Part shown: positions 54,109 through 62,898 of the stretch, in pieces
Numbering within the stretch: position 1 is the stretch's first letter
How the letters are laid out: each line of letters starts with the position of its first letter
Translations under genes and position numbers: made by a program
NCBI GenBank assembly: GCA_021803085.1
Contig: JAJZMD010000008.1
Span: forward strand, 1-64,000
Reading direction: 5' to 3'
DNA from: Actinomycetes bacterium
Lineage (GTDB): Bacteria; Actinomycetota; Acidimicrobiia; Acidimicrobiales; RAAP-2
DNA: 64,000 nucleotides
Notes under the pieces: model-generated
The model's database searches: none
What the model saw: the letters and a program-made list of their open reading frames with translations, nothing else
Told to the model about the DNA's origin: nothing

Positions 54109-56118
54109 ATGCAAGAGGAGCACCAGGCCCGCTCGTCACCCTGGATGATGCGGACCTACTCCGGCCACTCGACCGCACGCGCCTCGAACGAGCTCTACCG
54201 GAAGAACCTTGCGAAGGGACAGACGGGTCTCTCCGTCGCCTTCGACCTGCCGACCCAGACGGGCTACGACCCCGACGCGCCGGAGGCCGCCGGCGAGGTC
54301 GGCAAGGTCGGCGTGCCCGTGGTGCACCTCGGGCACATGCGCGAGCTCATGGCAGGGATTCCGGTCGCCGAGATGAACACCTCGATGACCATCAACGCGA
54401 CCGCAGCATGGCTTCTCGGCCTGTACATCGCGTACGCGGCCGAACAGGGAGTCCCGCCGGACGCGCTCCAGGGTACGACGCAGAACGACATCGTGAAGGA
54501 GTACCTGAGCCGCGGCACCTTCATCTTCCCGCCCGCGCCGAGCCTCCGGCTCACGGTCGACACGATCGCGTACACGGTGCGCCGGATGCCGAAGTGGAAC
54601 CCGGTCAACATCTGCAGCTACCACCTCCAGGAGGCGGGGGCGACCCCCGTGCAGGAGATCGCGTACGCCCTCGCGACCGCGATCGGGATCCTCGACGCGG
54701 CACGTGCCTCCGGCAAGATCGGGACCTCCGAGCTCCCCCAGGTCGTCGGACGCATCAGCTTCTTCGTGAGCTCTGGGGTGCGCTTCGTGCAGGAGACCTG
54801 CAAGCTGCGAGCATTCGCGCAGCTCTGGGAGCGGATCTGCCTGGATCGGTACGGCGTCGCCGACCCTCGACTTCGTCGATTCCGCTACGGCGTGCAGGTG
54901 AGCTCCCTCGGTCTCACCGAGCAGCAGCCCGAGAACAACGTCGCGCGCATCGTGCTCGAGACCCTGGGGGTGACGCTGTCCGCGAGCGCTCGCGCGCGCG
55001 CCATGCAGCTCCCCGCGTGGAACGAGGCGCTCGGGTTGCCGCGCCCCTGGGACCAGCAGTGGTCGCTCAGGCTCCAGCAGATCCTCGCCTACGAGTCCGA
55101 CATCCTCGAGCACGGCGACATCTTCGACGGGTCCACCGTCATCGAGGAGAAGAGCGCGTCGCTCGCAGCCGACGCCCTCGCAGAGCTCGACGACGTGCTG
55201 TCGCTCGGCGGGGCGTTCGAGGCGATCGAAGAGCTGAAGACCCGCCTGGTGCGCAGCCAGGCCGAACGGGTGCGGAGGATCGAGTCGGGTGAGCTCGCGG
55301 TGGTGGGGGTCAACTGCTTCACGGAGACCGAACCCTCTCCCCTCACGGCGGACCGGAGCGTGGCCGCCGTGGCGAAGGTCGACCCGGGCGCGCAGCGAGA
55401 GCTCCAGGACGACGTCCGGACCTGGCGCGCCCGGCGGGACGGGAGCGCCGTGTCGCGAGCCCTCGACGAGTTGCGGCGCGTGGCGGCAGACCCGGCCGCC
55501 AACGTCATGCAGGCGACCATCGAGCTGGCCCACGCCGGGGGGACCACCGGCGAGTGGGCCGCGGCGCTGCGCGAGGTGTTCGGCGAGTACCGGGCGCCGA
55601 CCGGCGTCGCCGGGGCGTACCGGAGCCCACGTCGCCCGGAGTCCGCCATCCGCACACCTGGCGGCGCGCAGGCGAAGGTGCGGGCGCTGGTCGAAGCCAG
55701 CGGCGTCCGGCCGAAGCTCCTCGTCGCCAAGCCGGGGCTCGACGGCCACTCGAACGGCGCCGAGCAGATCGCACTCGCAGCACGCGACGCCGGTTTCGAG
55801 GTCGTCTACCAGGGCATCCGTCTCACGCCTGCCGCGATCGTCGCGGCGGCGCGCGACGAGGACGTCGACGTCGTGGGGCTCTCGGTCCTGTCTGGCTCGC
55901 ACCTGGAGCTCGTGCCCGAGATCCTCGACCGCCTTCGCGCAGAGGGCGTGGACGCACCGGTCGTCGTGGGCGGCATCGTGCCGTCCGACGACGCGGCGGT
56001 GCTCCTCAGCAAGGGCGTGGCGGCGATCTACACGCCGAAGGACTTCCAGCTGGACCAGATCGTCTCGGAGCTGGTGGACCTCGCGGCGAAACGGCGCTCG
56101 CCGGGCGCTCGAGGGTAG
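54109..56118 (+). CDS. ecm: B12-dependent ethylmalonyl-CoA mutase (MeaA-like)
   Basis: Rearranges (2R)-ethylmalonyl-CoA to methylsuccinyl-CoA in the ethylmalonyl-CoA pathway. The 669-residue protein has the TIM-barrel mutase domain, with RTYSGHSTARASNELYRKNL and GLSVAFDLPTQTGYDPD matching Ecm/MeaA rather than methylmalonyl-CoA mutase, and KWNPVNICSYHLQEAGATP. The C-terminal cobalamin domain starts at about 535 with KPGLDGHSNGAEQIALAARD, His547 being the lower cobalt ligand. AGAGGA lies upstream of the ATG. Its 3' end overlaps the convergent dehydrogenase gene by 91 bp. The crotonyl-CoA reductase operon next door supports the assignment. Confidence 0.88.
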   Translation: MQEEHQARSSPWMMRTYSGHSTARASNELYRKNLAKGQTGLSVAFDLPTQTGYDPDAPEAAGEVGKVGVPVVHLGHMRELMAGIPVAEMNTSMTINATAAWLLGLYIAYAAEQGVPPDALQGTTQNDIVKEYLSRGTFIFPPAPSLRLTVDTIAYTVRRMPKWNPVNICSYHLQEAGATPVQEIAYALATAIGILDAARASGKIGTSELPQVVGRISFFVSSGVRFVQETCKLRAFAQLWERICLDRYGVADPRLRRFRYGVQVSSLGLTEQQPENNVARIVLETLGVTLSASARARAMQLPAWNEALGLPRPWDQQWSLRLQQILAYESDILEHGDIFDGSTVIEEKSASLAADALAELDDVLSLGGAFEAIEELKTRLVRSQAERVRRIESGELAVVGVNCFTETEPSPLTADRSVAAVAKVDPGAQRELQDDVRTWRARRDGSAVSRALDELRRVAADPAANVMQATIELAHAGGTTGEWAAALREVFGEYRAPTGVAGAYRSPRRPESAIRTPGGAQAKVRALVEASGVRPKLLVAKPGLDGHSNGAEQIALAARDAGFEVVYQGIRLTPAAIVAAARDEDVDVVGLSVLSGSHLELVPEILDRLRAEGVDAPVVVGGIVPSDDAAVLLSKGVAAIYTPKDFQLDQIVSELVDLAAKRRSPGARG

Positions 56119-57104
56119 GGGTCGAGCGGCGCTTCCCCCCGGAGCACGCGCACCAGGTCCTCCGCAGCGCGGCGCCGGACCTCGGCCACCGACTCGGCCG
56201 AGGCGAACGCCACGTGCGGCGTGATGAGCACGTCGTCCCGGGACGCGAGCGCCGGCGGGACGTCGGGCTCGTCGGGCAGCACGTCGAGGGCCGCCGCGCC
56301 CGGTCTGCCCGCGTCGAGCGCGGCAACGAGCGCGTCGACGTCCACGAGGCGCCCGCGGCCGGTGTTGACGAGCAGCGAACCCGGCCGCATCCGCGCGAGG
56401 GCGCGCGCGTCGACGACGGCCCGCGTCTCGTCCGTGAGCGGCAGGTGGAGGCTGACGACGTCGCTCCGGGCGAGGAGATCGCCGACGGCCACCGCCCGGT
56501 AGGGTGCGGCACGCTCTCGGTGGCGATCGTCGACGAGCACCGTGCAGCCGAGCGCCGAGAGCTTCCGGGCCGTCGCCATGCCGTTGCGGCCCGCGCCCCA
56601 GACCCCGACCACGAGGTCGCGCACCCGGCGCAGGTCGCGCACCCGGCGCAGGTCGCGCGCGCCGGGGTCGAAGCGGCCCGCGCGGATCTCCCTGTCGAAG
56701 TGCGCGATCCCCCGGGCCCACGCGAGCACCATCGCGACCACATGGTCGGAGACTTCCTCCACGCAGTAGTCCGGGACCCTCGTCACGATCACCCCGTGCG
56801 CCGCCGCAGCGGCGAGATCGATGTTGTCGACGCCGACCCCGAGGCGCGTGACGACACGCAGCTCCGGGCACGCCTCGACGAGCGTCGCCGGGACCGGCGC
56901 CCAGTTGGTGAGGATCCCGACCGCGTCGGCAGCGAGCGCTCGGACTGCGACGGGATCGTCGCCCGGCGACGCATCGACCAGCTCGTAGCCGGCCGCGGCG
57001 CAGATCGCCGCCTCGACGTCGGTCCCCGGCCAGGGATGGTCGGTGATCACGACTCGGCTGCCTCGGGGCGCAGGGCCACGACGCTGCACCCCGCTCCCTC
57101 CCAT
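56028..57104 (-). CDS. D-2-hydroxyacid dehydrogenase family protein
   Basis: A 358-residue NAD-dependent dehydrogenase of the phosphoglycerate/hydroxypyruvate reductase family. Seen: RLGVGVDNIDLAAAAAHGV, VPDYCVEEVSDHVVAMVLAW, nucleotide motif VGVWGAGRNG, NTGRGRLVDVDAL (catalytic Arg), DVLPDEPDVP (Glu) and LITPHVAFASAESVAEV (His). An 18-bp duplication repeats RRVRDL before the nucleotide-binding strand. The ATG at 57104 overlaps the stop of the preceding small gene (TGATG), which fixes the start and places it last in the ccr operon. It might reduce glyoxylate or hydroxypyruvate linked to the pathway; that is inference. Confidence 0.85.
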   Translation of the reverse strand: MGGSGVQRRGPAPRGSRVVITDHPWPGTDVEAAICAAAGYELVDASPGDDPVAVRALAADAVGILTNWAPVPATLVEACPELRVVTRLGVGVDNIDLAAAAAHGVIVTRVPDYCVEEVSDHVVAMVLAWARGIAHFDREIRAGRFDPGARDLRRVRDLRRVRDLVVGVWGAGRNGMATARKLSALGCTVLVDDRHRERAAPYRAVAVGDLLARSDVVSLHLPLTDETRAVVDARALARMRPGSLLVNTGRGRLVDVDALVAALDAGRPGAAALDVLPDEPDVPPALASRDDVLITPHVAFASAESVAEVRRRAAEDLVRVLRGEAPLDPYPRAPGERRFAARSTSSETIWSSWKSFGV

Positions 57105-57436
57105 CAGGCCGGGGAGCGAGCAGGACCCCGGAGGGCCCGGCCGGGCGACGGCGCGCCCGTGACCGTTCCCGGCGCAGGGCGAACGGGGCGGGTCCACCAC
57201 CTGGCGCTCGAGCGCCACGTACGCCCAGCCCGCTCTTCTCGAGCGACCCGTTCCGCCTCGACCGCCGCCTCGACGACAGGGTCCGCGACCGCAGGGCGGG
57301 GCCACAGCTCGAGCGCCGCCCCGGCGATCAACGCGGCGATGGCGGGGTCGGCGGCGGGACGTGGCCGGAGCCCCGAGCCGGGCGCGCCAGCGCGGGGGAC
57401 GCTTGCCACGGCGCTGCTCACAGAGGCGCTGCTCAC
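57104..57436 (-). CDS. small acyl-CoA carboxylase epsilon-like subunit
   Basis: A 110-residue protein not matched by any larger gene. The core reads [20 protein letters not shown] and [17 protein letters not shown], ending [14 protein letters not shown] short helical protein with a C-terminal W-x-x-SxRWW-like motif beside a carboxylase beta gene recalls the epsilon subunits of actinobacterial acyl-CoA carboxylases. The frame is tied at both ends: its GTG overlaps the pccB stop (GTGA) and its stop overlaps the dehydrogenase start (TGATG). Such double coupling makes it very likely real. A second in-frame GTG is at 57421. Function is inferred from context. Confidence 0.65.
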   Translation of the reverse strand: MSSASVSSAVASVPRAGAPGSGLRPRPAADPAIAALIAGAALELWPRPAVADPVVEAAVEAERVAREERAGRTWRSSARWWTRPVRPAPGTVTGAPSPGRALRGPARSPA

Positions 57437-58989
57437 AGAGGCACGTTGCCGTGCTTGCGATGCGTCAGCTCCGAGCGCTTCGAGCCGAGCATGGCAAGGC
57501 TCCGAGCGAGGACGCTGCGGGTGTCGGCAGGGGAGATCACGTCGTCGACGTACCCCCGCTCCGCAGCGACGTACGGGTTCGCATAGCGCTCCGTGTACTC
57601 CTCCACGAGCTCTGCGCGCCTTGCCAAAGGATCCGGGGCTGCGGCGAGCTCGCGGCGGTAGAGGACCTCGACCGCCCCCTGCGGACCCATCACCGCGAGC
57701 TCCGCGGAGGGCCATGCGAATGCCAGGTCGGCGCCGATCGACTTGGAGTTCATGACCACGTAGGCGCCGCCGTACGCCTTTCGCGTGATGACCTGGATGC
57801 GCGGCACCGTCGCCTCGCAGAACGCGTAGAGGAGCTTCGCCCCGTGGCGGATGATCCCGCCGTACTCCTGGTCCGTCCCGGGCATGAACCCCGGCACGTC
57901 CACGAGCGTGACCAGCGGGATGTTGAAGGCGTCGCACATGCGGACGAAGCGGGCGGCCTTCTCGGACGAGTCGATGTCGAGGACGCCGGCGAGCACCGCG
58001 GGCTGGTTGCCGACCACGCCGACCACCCGGCCGCCGATGCGGGCGAAGCCGCACGTGATCGACATCGCCCAGTGCGCGTGGACCTCGAGGTACTCGCCGT
58101 CGTCGACGACCGCCGTGATGACCTTCTTCATGTCGTAGGGCTGGTTCGGCGATGCGGGCAGGAGGTCGGCGAGCTCTGGCGTCACGCGCTCGGGATCGTC
58201 CCCCGAGGTGGTCCCGGGCGGCTCCTCGAGGTTGTTGGACGGGAGGAACGAGAGCAAGTAGCGCACGTCGTCGAGGCACGACTTCTCGTCTGCGGCCACG
58301 AAGGTCGCGACTCCCGACTTCGTCGCGTGGCTCATCGCCCCGCCGAGCTCCTCGAGCGTCACGTCCTCACCGGTCACGGTCTTCACGACGTCGGGCCCGG
58401 TGATGAACATGTGCGAGGTGCCCTGCACCATGAAGACGAAGTCGGTGATCGCCGGCGAGTACACCGCGCCTCCTGCGCACGGCCCGAGGATGACGCTGAT
58501 CTGGGGGATGACCCCGGACGACGCGACGTTGCGGTAGAAGATGCCCCCGTAGGAGTGGAGCGAGACGACACCTTCTTGGATCCTCGCCCCGGCACCGTCG
58601 TTCAGCCCGATCATCGGCACGCCGGTCGATGCCGCGAGGTCCATCAGCGCGTGGACCTTCTCGGCGAAGACCTCCCCGAGCGCCCCGCCGAAGACCGTGA
58701 AGTCCTGCGAGAAGACGCACACCCTGCGTCCGTCGATGGTGCCGAAGCCGGTCACCACGCCGTCCGTGTACGGGCGGTTGCCCCCGAGGCCCATGCCGTG
58801 CGCGCGGTGGCGGGCGAGCATGCGCAGCTCCTCGAAGGACCCCTCGTCGAGCAGGTAGTCGATCCGCTCGCGCGCGGTCATCTTGCCCTTGGCGTGCTGG
58901 CGCTCGACCGCCTGCGAGCTCCCCGCGTGGAGAGCCTGCTCCTTTCGCGCCGCGAGGTCCTCGAGGCGCTCGGCCATGGTGTGCTCCAT
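57433..58989 (-). CDS. pccB: acyl-CoA carboxylase beta subunit (carboxyltransferase)
   Basis: Transfers CO2 from biotin to propionyl-CoA and/or acetyl-CoA. The 518-residue protein carries the two crotonase-like halves with [56 protein letters not shown] and [20 protein letters not shown]. In [20 protein letters not shown] the specificity position (Asp in strict propionyl carboxylases, Ile in acetyl-accepting ones) is Val, so acyl range may be broad. It lies 11 bp after the epimerase and overlaps the small epsilon-like gene. The biotin-carrying alpha subunit is not in the window. Confidence 0.93.
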   Translation of the reverse strand: MEHTMAERLEDLAARKEQALHAGSSQAVERQHAKGKMTARERIDYLLDEGSFEELRMLARHRAHGMGLGGNRPYTDGVVTGFGTIDGRRVCVFSQDFTVFGGALGEVFAEKVHALMDLAASTGVPMIGLNDGAGARIQEGVVSLHSYGGIFYRNVASSGVIPQISVILGPCAGGAVYSPAITDFVFMVQGTSHMFITGPDVVKTVTGEDVTLEELGGAMSHATKSGVATFVAADEKSCLDDVRYLLSFLPSNNLEEPPGTTSGDDPERVTPELADLLPASPNQPYDMKKVITAVVDDGEYLEVHAHWAMSITCGFARIGGRVVGVVGNQPAVLAGVLDIDSSEKAARFVRMCDAFNIPLVTLVDVPGFMPGTDQEYGGIIRHGAKLLYAFCEATVPRIQVITRKAYGGAYVVMNSKSIGADLAFAWPSAELAVMGPQGAVEVLYRRELAAAPDPLARRAELVEEYTERYANPYVAAERGYVDDVISPADTRSVLARSLAMLGSKRSELTHRKHGNVPL

Positions 58990-59000
58990 CGGGCTCGAGG

Positions 59001-59444
59001 CTACTGCGGCGGTGTGCTCTTCCCGTTCGCAGAGCCCTCCTGGACGAGCTCCACCAGGGTGCCGAAGGAGGACTTCGGATGGACGAAGGCGATCATGGTC
59101 CCCCGCGATCCGCGACGCGGCGCCTCGTCGACCACTCGGTTCCCCGCGCGCCTCACCGCCTCGAGGGCCTCGGCGCAGTCCTGAACTCTGTAGGCGACGT
59201 GGTGGAGCCCTTCACCGCGGGTCGCCAGGAACCTGGCGACCGCCGAGTCCTCGCGCGTCGGCGACACGAGCTGCACGTAGGACTCGGCCACTGCGACGAG
59301 CGTCTCCTCCACGCCGTCGTGCTCGACGAGCTCGCGATGCGCGATCCGTGCCCCCAAGGTCTGCACGTACCAATCGATCGCCGCGTCCATGTCGCGCACC
59401 GCGATGGCGACGTGGTCGATCTCGGTCAGCAGGGGCTCCGTCAC
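59001..59444 (-). CDS. ethylmalonyl-CoA/methylmalonyl-CoA epimerase
   Basis: A 147-residue vicinal-oxygen-chelate epimerase that interconverts the 2S and 2R forms of methylmalonyl- and ethylmalonyl-CoA. Metal ligands are recognisable: His11 (EIDHVAIAV), Gln58 (YVQLV), His81/82 (GLHHVAYRV) and Glu132 (GTLVELVQ). The GTG at 59444 is preferred: it gives the family N-terminus and lies 10 bp after ccr, whereas the longer frame would overlap ccr. It links Ccr product to the mutase. Confidence 0.93.
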   Translation of the reverse strand: MTEPLLTEIDHVAIAVRDMDAAIDWYVQTLGARIAHRELVEHDGVEETLVAVAESYVQLVSPTREDSAVARFLATRGEGLHHVAYRVQDCAEALEAVRRAGNRVVDEAPRRGSRGTMIAFVHPKSSFGTLVELVQEGSANGKSTPPQ

Positions 59445-59454
59445 GGGCGCCGCC

Positions 59455-60795
59455 TCACGCGTCGTGCCGACGGAACAGGGTGATCCGGTCCTCGCCCACC
59501 CGTTCACGCAGCTCGCGGTCCTCGATCCCGAGCCCCTCGTCGGGGGCGAGGCACAGCACGCCGATCTTCCCCTCGTGCAGGTTGTGCTGGACCTGGTAGG
59601 CCGCCTCTCCCACGTCGTCGAGCGCGAAGACCGCGGACAGGGGCGGGACGACCTTGCCCTCGCAGACCTGCCGGTTCGCGTCCCAGGCCTCCCGGTAGTT
59701 GGCGAAATGCGACCCCTTGATCGTCTTGAGCTTCATCCAGAGGTGGCGGTTGTCGTACTCGACCATGTGGCCGGACGTCGCCGCGCAGGTGACGATCGTG
59801 CCCGCACGCTTGCAGACGAACACGGACGCTCCCATGGTCTCGCGGCCCGGGTGCTCGAAGACGATGTCGGGATCCTCGCCCACGAGGGCCCTGATGTCCC
59901 TGCCGAGCCTTCGCCACTCGGACTCGTCCTGGGTGTGCTGGTCCTTCCAGAACCGGTAGCCGGCGGCCGTGCGATCGATCACCGCGTCGACCCCGAGGTC
60001 TCGCAGGAGGTCCGCCTTCTCGGACGAGGACACGACGCCGATCGGGATGCCGCCGGCGTTGAGCACGTACTGGACCGCGTAGCTCCCGAGCCCGCCGGTC
60101 GCGCCCCAGACGAGGACCCGGTCGCCCTGGGCCACCGGGGCGCCGTTGCGCGACACGAGCATGCGGTAGGCGGTGGAGTTGCACAGCGCGTTCACCGCCG
60201 CCTCCTCCCAGGAGAGGTGGGCGGGCTTCGGCATGAGCTGGTTGGCCTTCACGACCGTCACGTCGGCGAGGCCGCCGAAGTTCGTCTCGAACCCCCAGAT
60301 GCGCTGGTTCAGCGCGAGCATCGAGTCGTCGTGGGCCGTCGGGTCCTGGTCGTCGACGTAGTTGCAGTGGATCGTGACCCGGTCACCGGGTCTCCAGCTC
60401 CGGACGAGCGAGCCGGTCCCGAGCACGACGCCGGCGGCGTCGGAGCCGACGACGTGGTAGCCGAGCGCGTGGCGTGCGCCCCAGATGCTCTCCTTCGCCA
60501 GCCGGTCGAGGAAGCCGAACGTGGGAAGCGGCTCGAAGATCGCGGTCCAGACGGTGTTGAAGTTCACCGCGGAGGCCATCACCGCGACGTACGCCTCGTC
60601 GGGCGCGAGCTGTGGGACGGGGACGTCGTCGACGTGGAGCGACTTGCGGGGGTCCTTGTCCGAGGACCCGAGCCCCTCGAACATCCCCACCTCGTCGCGC
60701 CGGACGAACGCGGCGCGGCAGGACTCGGGCATCGGCATCGCGGCGAGGGCGTCGCCGTCGGCGCCGTCGACCGCCGCCTGCAGGATCCCGCTCAT
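59455..60795 (-). CDS. ccr: crotonyl-CoA carboxylase/reductase
   Basis: Reductively carboxylates crotonyl-CoA to (2S)-ethylmalonyl-CoA with NADPH, the defining step of the ethylmalonyl-CoA pathway. The 446-residue MDR protein has residues matching the CO2-binding set known for Ccr: Asn80 (AVNFNTVW), Phe169-Glu170 (IWGFETNFGG) and His363 (GSHFANYREAW). The nucleotide motif is VWGATGGLGSYA (229-240). FEHPGRETMGASVFVCKRAG is also typical. It heads a five-gene operon and is divergent from the acetyl-CoA acetyltransferase. Confidence 0.95.
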   Translation of the reverse strand: MSGILQAAVDGADGDALAAMPMPESCRAAFVRRDEVGMFEGLGSSDKDPRKSLHVDDVPVPQLAPDEAYVAVMASAVNFNTVWTAIFEPLPTFGFLDRLAKESIWGARHALGYHVVGSDAAGVVLGTGSLVRSWRPGDRVTIHCNYVDDQDPTAHDDSMLALNQRIWGFETNFGGLADVTVVKANQLMPKPAHLSWEEAAVNALCNSTAYRMLVSRNGAPVAQGDRVLVWGATGGLGSYAVQYVLNAGGIPIGVVSSSEKADLLRDLGVDAVIDRTAAGYRFWKDQHTQDESEWRRLGRDIRALVGEDPDIVFEHPGRETMGASVFVCKRAGTIVTCAATSGHMVEYDNRHLWMKLKTIKGSHFANYREAWDANRQVCEGKVVPPLSAVFALDDVGEAAYQVQHNLHEGKIGVLCLAPDEGLGIEDRELRERVGEDRITLFRRHDA

Positions 60796-60822
60796 TTCCG
60801 CGACAGTAGCGGAGCCCGTAGA

Positions 60823-60828
60823 ATTGTA
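60823..60828 (-). promoter_or_regulatory. candidate -10 element for the ccr operon
   Basis: In the 132-bp ccr-thiolase divergent spacer the minus strand has TACAAT here, in a short AT-rich patch, 27 bp before the ccr ATG. No good -35 is found at the right distance, so control may involve an activator. The patch may serve both divergent genes. Confidence 0.4.
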
Positions 60829-60927
60829 AGAATTGGCGGCGAGCCGGTGGACGCGGCTCCACGCCTTGTCCCATCGTCTCGTCCCTCCTGGCCGGCGACG
60901 AGACGCCCGTGCACGTCGGAGGTGGCC

Positions 60928-62112
60928 ATGCCCGGATCCGTCATCGTCTCAGGGGCTAGGACGCCCATCGGGAAGCTGGCCGGCGCGCTCGCCCCGTTCA
61001 GCGCGATGGAGCTCGGGGGCTTCGCCATCGCCGCGGCACTCGACCGAGCCGGCCTCGCGCCAGTCCAGGTCGACTACGTGGTCATGGGGCACGTGATCCT
61101 GGCAGGGCAGGGGCAGATCACCGCCAGGCAGGCGGCCATCCACGCGGGCGTCCCGATGACGGTCCCCGCGACCACGGTGAACAAGGTGTGCCTGTCGGGG
61201 CTGAACGCCGTCTACCTCGCGGACCTGATGGTGAACGCAGGTGACGCCGAGATCGTGGTCGCCGGCGGGATGGAGTCGATGACCCGAGCACCCCACCTCC
61301 TGCCGGGGGCGCGCGAGGGCTTCCGGCTCGGCGACGCGGCGCTGGTGGACTCGGTGCTGCACGACGGTCTCACCTGCGCGTTCGACCGGTGCGCGATGGG
61401 CCTCGCCACCGAGCGCTACAACGAGCGGATCGGCATCACCCGCGAGCGCCAGGACGCCTTCGCCGCAGCGTCCCACGAGAAGGCCGCCGCGGCTGCCAAG
61501 GACGGCCGCCTCGCCGACGAGATCGTCCCCCTCCAGGTGCCGCAGCGCAAGGGAGACCCCATCGCCGTGGACACCGACGAAGGCGTGCGACCGGGGACGA
61601 CCGCTGCGTCGCTCGCGGCACTTCGGCCGGCGTTCGACGGGTCGGGCACGATCACGGCGGGCAACGCTTCGCAGATCTCCGACGGGGGCGCGGCAGTCGT
61701 CGTGATGTCGAAGGCCAAGGCCGACGAGCTCGGGGTGACGCCGCTCGGTGAGCTCGTCTCCTACGGCCAGGTGGCGGGTCCGGATCCCTCGCTCCTTCTC
61801 CAACCCTCCAGAGCGATCGCCCAGGCGCTCGGCAAGGCGAAGCTCGAGGTGCGCGACGTCGAGCTCTTCGAGATCAACGAGGCATTCGCCGCGGTGGGGC
61901 TCGCCTCCGCCGACGAGCTCGGGATCCCCGCGGAGAAGTTGAACGTGAACGGCGGTGCGATCGCTCTCGGCCACCCGATCGGGATGTCGGGGACGCGCCT
62001 CGCGCTCAGCGCGCTGTACGAGCTGCGGCGCCGGGGTGGTGGGGTCGCAGCCGTCGGGCTGTGCGGCGGCGGCGGCCAGGGCGACGCCGCGGTGCTGCGG
62101 TCTGTGCCCTGA
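60928..62112 (+). CDS. acetyl-CoA C-acetyltransferase (thiolase)
   Basis: Condenses two acetyl-CoA to acetoacetyl-CoA (or the reverse). The 394-residue enzyme has the acyl-accepting Cys in TTVNKVCLSGLNAVYLADLM, GGMESMTRAPHLLP, the NEAFA block in FEINEAFAAVGLASADELG, GGAIALGHPIGMSGTR (active-site His) and the second Cys in VGLCGGGGQGDA. The ATG at 60928 follows GGAGG. Divergent from ccr, it could supply the acetoacetyl-CoA that becomes crotonyl-CoA. Convergent with the aldolase gene, 9 bp apart. Confidence 0.95.
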   Translation: MPGSVIVSGARTPIGKLAGALAPFSAMELGGFAIAAALDRAGLAPVQVDYVVMGHVILAGQGQITARQAAIHAGVPMTVPATTVNKVCLSGLNAVYLADLMVNAGDAEIVVAGGMESMTRAPHLLPGAREGFRLGDAALVDSVLHDGLTCAFDRCAMGLATERYNERIGITRERQDAFAAASHEKAAAAAKDGRLADEIVPLQVPQRKGDPIAVDTDEGVRPGTTAASLAALRPAFDGSGTITAGNASQISDGGAAVVVMSKAKADELGVTPLGELVSYGQVAGPDPSLLLQPSRAIAQALGKAKLEVRDVELFEINEAFAAVGLASADELGIPAEKLNVNGGAIALGHPIGMSGTRLALSALYELRRRGGGVAAVGLCGGGGQGDAAVLRSVP

Positions 62113-62121
62113 CGCTGCTCG

Positions 62122-62898
62122 TCATCCTTCTGCGGCGTCGAGGCCCAAGCCGCGCCATGCGAGCTTCGCCACGTGGTGGCGCCACACGAGGTCGTCGTTG
62201 AAGGCCCCACCCAGGTCGGGCAGCTCCGCACGGTCGGCGTCGGGCACCTCGGGCGCGCTGCATCCCGCAGCGGCGAGGGCGGCGGTCATGCGTGCGAGGA
62301 GATTGACGTTCAGCGCCGCGACCACCGCTCCCGCCAAGGTGGGCGCCGCCGTCGTGAGGCCGTGCCCGCGCAGCAGCACCGCGCGCGTGCCCGCCATCGC
62401 CGCCACCATCTGCTCGCCGCGCTCGCGAGTCCTCACCAGGCCGTAGTAGTCGAACACCGGGAGACCGCGCTCGGCCATGCGCATCGCGGGGATGTTGAAT
62501 GCACCGAAGACAGGACGCAGGGGCAGGCCCGCGACGCTGCACAGCACCACGTCGGGAGGGTGGGCGTGCACGACGGCGCCGTCGCCGGGCCGCAGGCGCA
62601 GCAGCTCCCCGTGGATCGGAAGCTCCTGGGGAAGCTGGCGGTCGCCCAGCTCCTCGGCCGGCTCACCGTCGAAGTCGGTGAGGACGACGTCTTCGGGCCT
62701 CGTGAGGAGGAGCCCGGGGTCCGAGGCGCTGCGCGCCCGGATCAGCATGCGGCGGCCGTCCACGCGCAGGCTCACGTGGCCGAGGATGTCGGACACGAGC
62801 CCTTCGGCCGCGAGCACCCGGCACGCACGCGCGACGTCGGCGCGCCCCGCCGCGAGCTGCTCGGCCACCCCCGCCGACGCGGCAGATGCCTCACTCAC
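62122..62898 (-). CDS. class II aldolase/adducin family protein
   Basis: A 258-residue zinc enzyme-like protein of the fuculose-phosphate-aldolase fold: ACRVLAAEGLVSDILGHVSL, zinc ligands HAHP (in GAVVHAHPPDVVL) and a further His in LLRGHGLTTAAPTLAGAVVA. The family includes sugar-phosphate aldolases, decarboxylases and dehydratases; the substrate is not predictable. The GTG at 62898 overlaps the preceding gene's stop (GTGA), so both are co-translated. Confidence 0.85.
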   Translation of the reverse strand: MSEASAASAGVAEQLAAGRADVARACRVLAAEGLVSDILGHVSLRVDGRRMLIRARSASDPGLLLTRPEDVVLTDFDGEPAEELGDRQLPQELPIHGELLRLRPGDGAVVHAHPPDVVLCSVAGLPLRPVFGAFNIPAMRMAERGLPVFDYYGLVRTRERGEQMVAAMAGTRAVLLRGHGLTTAAPTLAGAVVAALNVNLLARMTAALAAAGCSAPEVPDADRAELPDLGGAFNDDLVWRHHVAKLAWRGLGLDAAEG

